From an uncultured Faecalibacterium sp. (GTDB lineage: Bacteria > Bacillota > Clostridia > Oscillospirales > Ruminococcaceae): DNA of 10,377 bases. The notes below the pieces were generated by a model that ran no database searches, was not told where the DNA came from, and saw only the letters and a list, made by a program, of their open reading frames with translations. Below, in pieces: positions 7,122-10,377 of the stretch. Every line of letters begins with the position of its first letter. The stretch's first letter is position 1. Both the position numbers and the translations under genes were made by a program. Location of the stretch: the NCBI GenBank assembly GCA_902463905.1, contig CABQHF010000061.1:1-10377 (forward strand), given 5' to 3'.

Positions 7122-7853
7122 TCAAGGTTCCATTCCATATTCAGGCCGGGCGGCAAGCCGGGCACACTGCCACACCATGCAGAGCGCCAGCACCCCCGCT
7201 GCCGGCGGCAGACCCTTCGGCAGTTGGGGCAATTGCACGAGCCGCAGCAGGCACAGCTGCCCGGCAAACAACGGCACCGCACCGGTCATCACCCATTCCG
7301 GGCGCACCCAGCGCAGCAGCAAGAGCAGCTCGTTGTTGGCCAGCAGGAAGGGCACCGCCAGCACTGCCAGCAGCTGCCCGATGCTCCACGGCACTGCCGC
7401 CCACACGCTGAGCACCAGCACCCCCAGCAAGGCTGTTTCCCCCGCCAGCAGCAGCAAAAACCGCACCACCAGCGGGCGGCCGACCCCTGCATAGGTGGCC
7501 CGCTCCATTTCCAGCATCCGGTACTGGCCCGCCTTGTATAAGGACGGCAGGCCCAGCAACGCCGTCATCATCGCCAGTGCGCTCAGGCCAAACAGCGCAT
7601 TGCGCAGCGTCCATGCTTTTTCCCATAGCACAAGCTCTTTGCCCACGCTGTAAAGCACCACCGCTGCCGCCGCTTCCAGAAGCCAGATCTTCCAGCTCAG
7701 CAATTTAAGCTGACAGCGCATCAGATCCCGCCAGCCGCCGCGCCGCCTTGTCTTCTGTTCTGCCCGGCAGCGGCGCAGCAGCGTTTCCGGGGCAGCTGTG
7801 TCCGGCGCTGCCGCCAGTGCTATGGACAATTCTTTTTCAAAGGTTCGGTTCAT
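7122..7853 (-). CDS. Six-helix membrane protein, candidate anti-sigma factor or second permease subunit
   Basis: 243 residues. ATG 7853 overlaps the sigma-factor stop as ATGA and has AGGAGG 7 nt upstream. I do not recognise a named family. Residues 1-50 are polar and probably cytoplasmic, with a run of basic residues (LLRRCRAEQKTRRRGGWR, 25-42). About six hydrophobic helices follow, near 52-70, 84-104, 129-151, 158-178, 186-205 and 215-232, and the end is short and polar. A gene placed directly after an ECF sigma factor usually encodes its anti-sigma factor, and a cytoplasmic N-terminus before membrane helices fits that role. However, the HxxxCxxC zinc motif of common anti-sigma factors is absent, and six helices is unusual: most have one. 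A membrane subunit of the ABC transporter is the main alternative. Confidence 0.75.
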   Translation of the reverse strand: MNRTFEKELSIALAAAPDTAAPETLLRRCRAEQKTRRRGGWRDLMRCQLKLLSWKIWLLEAAAAVVLYSVGKELVLWEKAWTLRNALFGLSALAMMTALLGLPSLYKAGQYRMLEMERATYAGVGRPLVVRFLLLLAGETALLGVLVLSVWAAVPWSIGQLLAVLAVPFLLANNELLLLLRWVRPEWVMTGAVPLFAGQLCLLRLVQLPQLPKGLPPAAGVLALCMVWQCARLAARPEYGMEP

Positions 7854-8392
7854 CGCCAGTCCTCCTTTTCCAGTTGGGTCTGCAATGTTTTCAGGGCGGT
7901 GCGCAGACGGGACTGCACCGTGCGCGGTGGCAGGCCTGTGATCTGCGCGATCTCCCGCAATTTAAGCTGCTGTGCGAACCGCAGCAAGACCAGCTCCCGC
8001 TGTTCCGGCTTCAGCCGCGCCGTCAAAGCCCGCAGGTCTGCCCCGTCCTCTGCCGCTGCAAACCCGCTCTCCCGATAGGCAGGCTCTTCGGGTAAGCCTT
8101 CCAGCGACACTTCCGTCCGGCCTGCAGCGCGGCTCAGATCGATGCAGACATTTTTTGCGATTTTGTACAGAAAGGGCCTGAAGGAACCCTGAAACCCGCC
8201 GCCGGCATCCAGCCAGTGCACCATCTTCAAAAAAGTTTCCTGTGCCGCATCCTGCGCCTGCTGCTCGTCTGAGGTATGCCAACGGCAATAGTTCAGGATC
8301 TGCGGATAATACGTTCTGATCAGCGTATCCAGCGCGTCCTGATCACCGTGCTGTGCTTTCCGCAAAATTGATTCTGTCCAGATCCCGCTCAC
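7850..8392 (-). CDS. ECF-type RNA polymerase sigma factor
   Basis: 180 residues from the GTG at 8392, which is preceded closely by AGGAAGGGG. The frame is open to an ATG at 8536, but the extra 48 residues do not resemble a sigma factor and come from AT-rich non-coding-looking sequence. Region 2 spans about 20-90: ALDTLIRTYYPQILNYC, then the DAAQETFLKMVHWLD core-binding helix and FRPFLYKIAKNVCIDLSR for -10 recognition. Region 4 spans about 125-172: LKPEQRELVLLRFAQQ, then the helix-turn-helix LKLREIAQITGLPPRTVQSR. Regions 1 and 3 are absent, as expected for the ECF group. It is the first gene of the operon and probably directs transcription of the operon itself, but I could not identify a matching promoter pair in the AT-rich leader 8393-8521. 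Confidence 0.92.
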   Translation of the reverse strand: MSGIWTESILRKAQHGDQDALDTLIRTYYPQILNYCRWHTSDEQQAQDAAQETFLKMVHWLDAGGGFQGSFRPFLYKIAKNVCIDLSRAAGRTEVSLEGLPEEPAYRESGFAAAEDGADLRALTARLKPEQRELVLLRFAQQLKLREIAQITGLPPRTVQSRLRTALKTLQTQLEKEDWR

Positions 8393-8521
8393 CCCCTTCC
8401 TGTTTATTAAAACGAGTGTCCCATGCAAAAGGATCAAGTTTTTCAAAAATTTATTTTCGGAAAAAGAAAAAAGGTGGTTCTCACGGTCAACTGTGTGTAG
8501 ATATTTTCCGGCACACAAAAC

Positions 8522-8556
8522 AAAAAAGAGCGTCAAGTCCTAAGACTTAGCGCTCT
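8522..8556 (-). terminator. Rho-independent terminator at the end of the recombinase remnant
   Basis: AGAGCG (8527-8532) pairs with CGCTCT (8551-8556). After a 2x2 internal loop, AAGTC (8535-8539) pairs with GACTT (8544-8548) around CTAA. On the minus strand TTTTTT follows (8527-8522). The stem overlaps the stop codon of the recombinase remnant and separates it from the sigma operon. Confidence 0.8.
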
Positions 8557-8901
8557 GTATCTGGTGCACCACAACAACAAAATCCGAACTTTTTTCCGAT
8601 AGGAGAAGGGCTCGGATTTTTTGTATTCTTCGGAAAACACAAAAAATCTGAACCATTTCCCTTGGATGCAGCTTCTGTCGCTTCTCCAAAGGTGACTGTC
8701 TGTGTACCTTTTTTATAGTTGAAGGTTATTAAAGCCTTATCGTCATACAGGTAAATCGAATTGATGAACGTATCCACCAACGCCTGCTGCTGATCTTTCA
8801 GGCTCATGTCCAACTTGCGGAATCGCATTCGGCACGACCACATCCCAGAATTTCAACTCACCGTTGTCACTGGAATAGCGGGCGTAGATCACGGCGGTCA
8901 T
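8547..8901 (-). pseudogene. Remnant of a large serine recombinase (N-terminal tip joined to C-terminal tail)
   Basis: From ATG 8901, with GGAGGTG 6 nt upstream (8914-8908), the frame reads MTAVIYARYSSDN, the characteristic start of large serine recombinases with the YxRxS catalytic serine (Ser10). It then leaves the family (GELKFWDVVVPNAIPQ). In another frame, from about 8820 down to the TAA at 8547-8549, the sequence reads FRKLDMSLKDQQQALVDTF and NSIYLYDDKALITFNYKKG, the typical C-terminal tail. Intact proteins of this family are roughly 450-550 residues, so most of the resolvase core, the recombinase domain and the zinc-ribbon region are gone and the two ends are out of frame. Near the end, GSDF is separated from CCGAP by about 23 residues made by a palindromic sequence. 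It cannot be an active recombinase. The ribosome site, start and terminator are still present. Confidence 0.8.
8579..8651. repeat. Three-arm palindromic sequence inside the recombinase tail
   Basis: TCGGATTTTTTGT (8612-8624) pairs with ACAAAAAATCTGA (8639-8651), 13 bp with one G-U wobble, enclosing TTC/GAA around a TTCG tetraloop. The left half of the same central arm can instead pair with AAAATCCGA (8579-8587). It is AT-rich and lies exactly where the recombinase tail departs from its usual ending. It may be a small dispersed palindromic (MITE- or REP-like) element; no second full copy occurs in the window. Confidence 0.6.
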
Positions 8902-8927
8902 GGTAAGCACCTCCATTTATACATCAT

Positions 8928-8945
8928 TGAACGGTGGAACGTTCA
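8928..8945. repeat. Short inverted repeat upstream of the recombinase remnant
   Basis: TGAACG (8928-8933) and CGTTCA (8940-8945) are exact reverse complements separated by 6 nt, 27 nt upstream of the remnant's start codon. It could be an operator or a leader hairpin of the former recombinase gene; the arms are short enough that chance is possible. Confidence 0.35.
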
Positions 8946-8991
8946 TCTTAAACAATGTTTCGTATAATGGATATACCACATTTTTGGGCAG

Positions 8992-8997
8992 ATTATA
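8992..8997 (-). promoter_or_regulatory. Possible -10 box of the former recombinase gene
   Basis: On the minus strand a perfect TATAAT lies about 90 nt upstream of the remnant's start codon, in the gap after the ABC exporter gene. No clear -35 box accompanies it. I see no good terminator between the exporter stop (9029) and this point, so read-through from the exporter is an alternative way this remnant could be transcribed. Confidence 0.3.
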
Positions 8998-9028
8998 AGG
9001 CTTTTTCCAAATAAATCTGTACGCTTTC

Positions 9029-10377
9029 TCAGATCGTCCAATTCTGGCTTGCCGACTGCAGATCCACCATGTGGGTGTACAGTCCCTTCCGGGCGTACAG
9101 CTCTGCCGGGCTGCCCTGCTCGGCCACGATGCCGCCCGACAGCACCACCACCTGATCCGCACCGGCTACGGTGCGCATCCGGTGGGCGATGATGAGGACG
9201 GTTTTGTTTTTTATGAGTCGGGATAGAGCCTCCTGAATGGCAGTTTCGTTTTCCACGTCCAAGCTGGCGGTGGCCTCGTCCAACAGGATGATGGGCGCAT
9301 CTTTCAGGAAGGCGCGGGCGATGGAAATGCGCTGACGCTCGCCGCCGGAAAGGGCGCAGCCGTTCTCGCCGATGTTGGTGTTCCACTTGTCCGGCAGCTT
9401 CTCGGCAAATTCCTCGCAGTTTGCCAGCTTTGCCGCCGCAAGGACCTCCTCGTCGGTGGCACCTTTGCGCCCCAGACGGATATTTTCGAGGATCGTGTTG
9501 TCAAACAGGGTCACATCCTGGAACACGATGGAATACAGGCTCATGAGCTTTTCCGGGTCGATTTGAGAAACCTCCATACCGCCCACGGTGATGTTGCCTT
9601 TCTGGTAATCCCAGAACCGTGCCGCCAGCCGGGAAACAGTAGTTTTGCCGCCGCCGGAGGGGCCCACCAGTGCCGTGACCTCCCCCTGCTTTGCGGTAAA
9701 GGAAACATCCCGCAGCACCGTTTCGCCGGAGTTATAGGCAAAGCCCACATGGTCGAACACGATATCGCAGCCCTGATTGGTCAGCTGCTCGCTGCCGGTC
9801 TGCAGGGGAGCGTCCAGAATCTCATTCATCCGCCCCACATTGGTACGCATGGCAATGACCGCCGCCAGATTCTGCAACGCGCCCTGCATAGGGTCGTACA
9901 TCCGGGATGCCGCCATCAGGAACAGAAACAGAGTCAGCACGTCGATGCTGCCCTGCACCAGCAGCACCGAGCCGGTGAGCGCCACCGATGCAATGCCCAG
10001 CTTGAGCACCATGCCGGCGGAGGACACAAACAGCGCTGTTTCCAGCTCTGCCGCAATGGACTGCTTTTCCACAGCCCGAATTTTGTCGGAAAGACCGGAC
10101 AGATACCGCTGCTCCGCATTGCTGGCTTTCAGGTCGCGGAGGGTCTCGATGTACTCCTGAATGCCGTCCGCACAGGCCATTTTCGCCGCCATGGTCTTGG
10201 CCTGCACCTTGTCCTGCACCCGGTAGCTGCCCACCACGATGGCAGCGGATACCGGGATGACCCACAGGGCTGCCAGCGCCATCCGTCCGTCAAAAGTGAA
10301 CAGGCTCAGGGCAATGAGCACCGTGGAGATGAGGGAGCCGAACAGACCGGGGATGAAGTGGGAGCAGTCCTTTTCCA
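9029..10377 (-). CDS. ABC exporter half-transporter (fused membrane and ATPase domains), 5'-truncated by window edge
   Basis: 448 residues are visible; the frame is open to the window end (first complete codon at 10375), so the N-terminal membrane helices, probably about 130 residues, are missing. The visible part begins in the membrane domain (FIPGLFGSLISTVLIALSLF) and has helices around visible residues 115-140 and 143-159. The ATPase domain starts near residue 204: Walker A GPSGGGKT (238-245), Q-loop VFQDVTLFDNT (Gln286), signature LSGGERQRIS (342-351), Walker B IILLDEATASLD (Glu367) and switch LIIAHRM (His398). The C-terminus LYTHMVDLQSASQNW is complete. Exporters of this type move lipids, drugs, peptides or siderophores and often work as heterodimers encoded by two adjacent genes, so a partner may lie beyond 10377. 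The substrate is unknown. Confidence 0.93.
   Translation of the reverse strand, partial: EKDCSHFIPGLFGSLISTVLIALSLFTFDGRMALAALWVIPVSAAIVVGSYRVQDKVQAKTMAAKMACADGIQEYIETLRDLKASNAEQRYLSGLSDKIRAVEKQSIAAELETALFVSSAGMVLKLGIASVALTGSVLLVQGSIDVLTLFLFLMAASRMYDPMQGALQNLAAVIAMRTNVGRMNEILDAPLQTGSEQLTNQGCDIVFDHVGFAYNSGETVLRDVSFTAKQGEVTALVGPSGGGKTTVSRLAARFWDYQKGNITVGGMEVSQIDPEKLMSLYSIVFQDVTLFDNTILENIRLGRKGATDEEVLAAAKLANCEEFAEKLPDKWNTNIGENGCALSGGERQRISIARAFLKDAPIILLDEATASLDVENETAIQEALSRLIKNKTVLIIAHRMRTVAGADQVVVLSGGIVAEQGSPAELYARKGLYTHMVDLQSASQNWTI

Noticed and set aside
8405..8442. Possible ECF-type promoter (AAAACTT and CGTTTT on the minus strand) before the sigma operon
   Set aside because: The spacing between the two boxes is about 21 nt, longer than the 15-17 nt usual for ECF promoters, and the -10 match is weak. 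The sigma operon promoter stays unassigned.
8393..8536. N-terminal extension of the sigma factor to ATG 8536
   Set aside because: The extra 48 residues show no sigma-factor similarity, come from AT-rich sequence, and the GTG at 8392 has a good purine-rich ribosome site and gives a normal ECF length.
8963..8968. Perfect TATAAT on the plus strand
   Set aside because: No -35 box at a proper distance and no plus-strand gene downstream; it would only make antisense RNA to the ABC exporter. Chance in AT-rich sequence is likelier.
8989..9019. CAGATT / AATCTG inverted repeat just after the ABC exporter stop, considered as its terminator
   Set aside because: Only 6 bp pair cleanly around a large loop and no T-run follows directly, so it is not a convincing terminator.
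8917..9162. Minus-strand frame of 81 codons ending before the recombinase ribosome site
   Set aside because: Its first two thirds are the ABC exporter C-terminus read in another frame; the tail has no ribosome site or known motif.

Overview
The window looks like chromosome from a moderately GC-rich Gram-positive gut anaerobe of the Clostridia, most likely an Oscillospiraceae/Ruminococcaceae member close to Faecalibacterium, Gemmiger or Subdoligranulum. This is judged by eye from the gene set (ATP-type PEP carboxykinase, PutP, XRE/DUF1648 regulator, ECF sigma factor with an ABC exporter, large serine recombinase debris), the strong AGGAGG-type ribosome binding sites and the mostly GC-rich coding sequence. 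No database comparison was possible.

Layout. (1) 1-1625: the 3' part of pckA (ATP-dependent phosphoenolpyruvate carboxykinase), cut at its N-terminus by the window edge and closed by a strong terminator. (2) 1708-2370: a small membrane-anchored XRE-type regulator with a DUF1648-like segment. It converges on putP (2472-3989, minus), a sodium/proline symporter, and each gene has its own terminator in the short gap between them. (3) 3990-4284: a divergent control region with extended -10 promoters for putP and for a GNAT acetyltransferase of the phosphinothricin acetyltransferase type (4285-4908), plus a perfect 9-bp inverted repeat in the putP leader. (4) 8392 down to 4978, minus strand: a compact four-gene operon made of an ECF sigma factor, a six-helix membrane protein, an ABC ATPase and an ABC-2-like permease with a large outside loop. 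Two of its three junctions are ATGA overlaps and the third is a 12-nt gap; a strong terminator follows. It reads as one envelope-stress or detoxification module. (5) 8522-9028: an AT-richer scar holding the remnant of a large serine recombinase. The N-terminal catalytic-serine segment is joined to the C-terminal tail with the middle missing, and a palindromic three-arm sequence sits in the tail. (6) 9029-10377, minus: most of an ABC exporter half-transporter (fused membrane and ATPase domains) whose N-terminus lies beyond the window.

How the parts relate. pckA and putP are housekeeping carbon and amino-acid functions. The sigma/membrane protein/ABC operon is the most system-like unit: the membrane protein probably controls the sigma factor or forms part of the pump. 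The recombinase remnant separates this operon from a second export gene and suggests that the right side of the window was shaped by a mobile element that has since decayed. I found no rRNA, tRNA, CRISPR array or intact mobile element.
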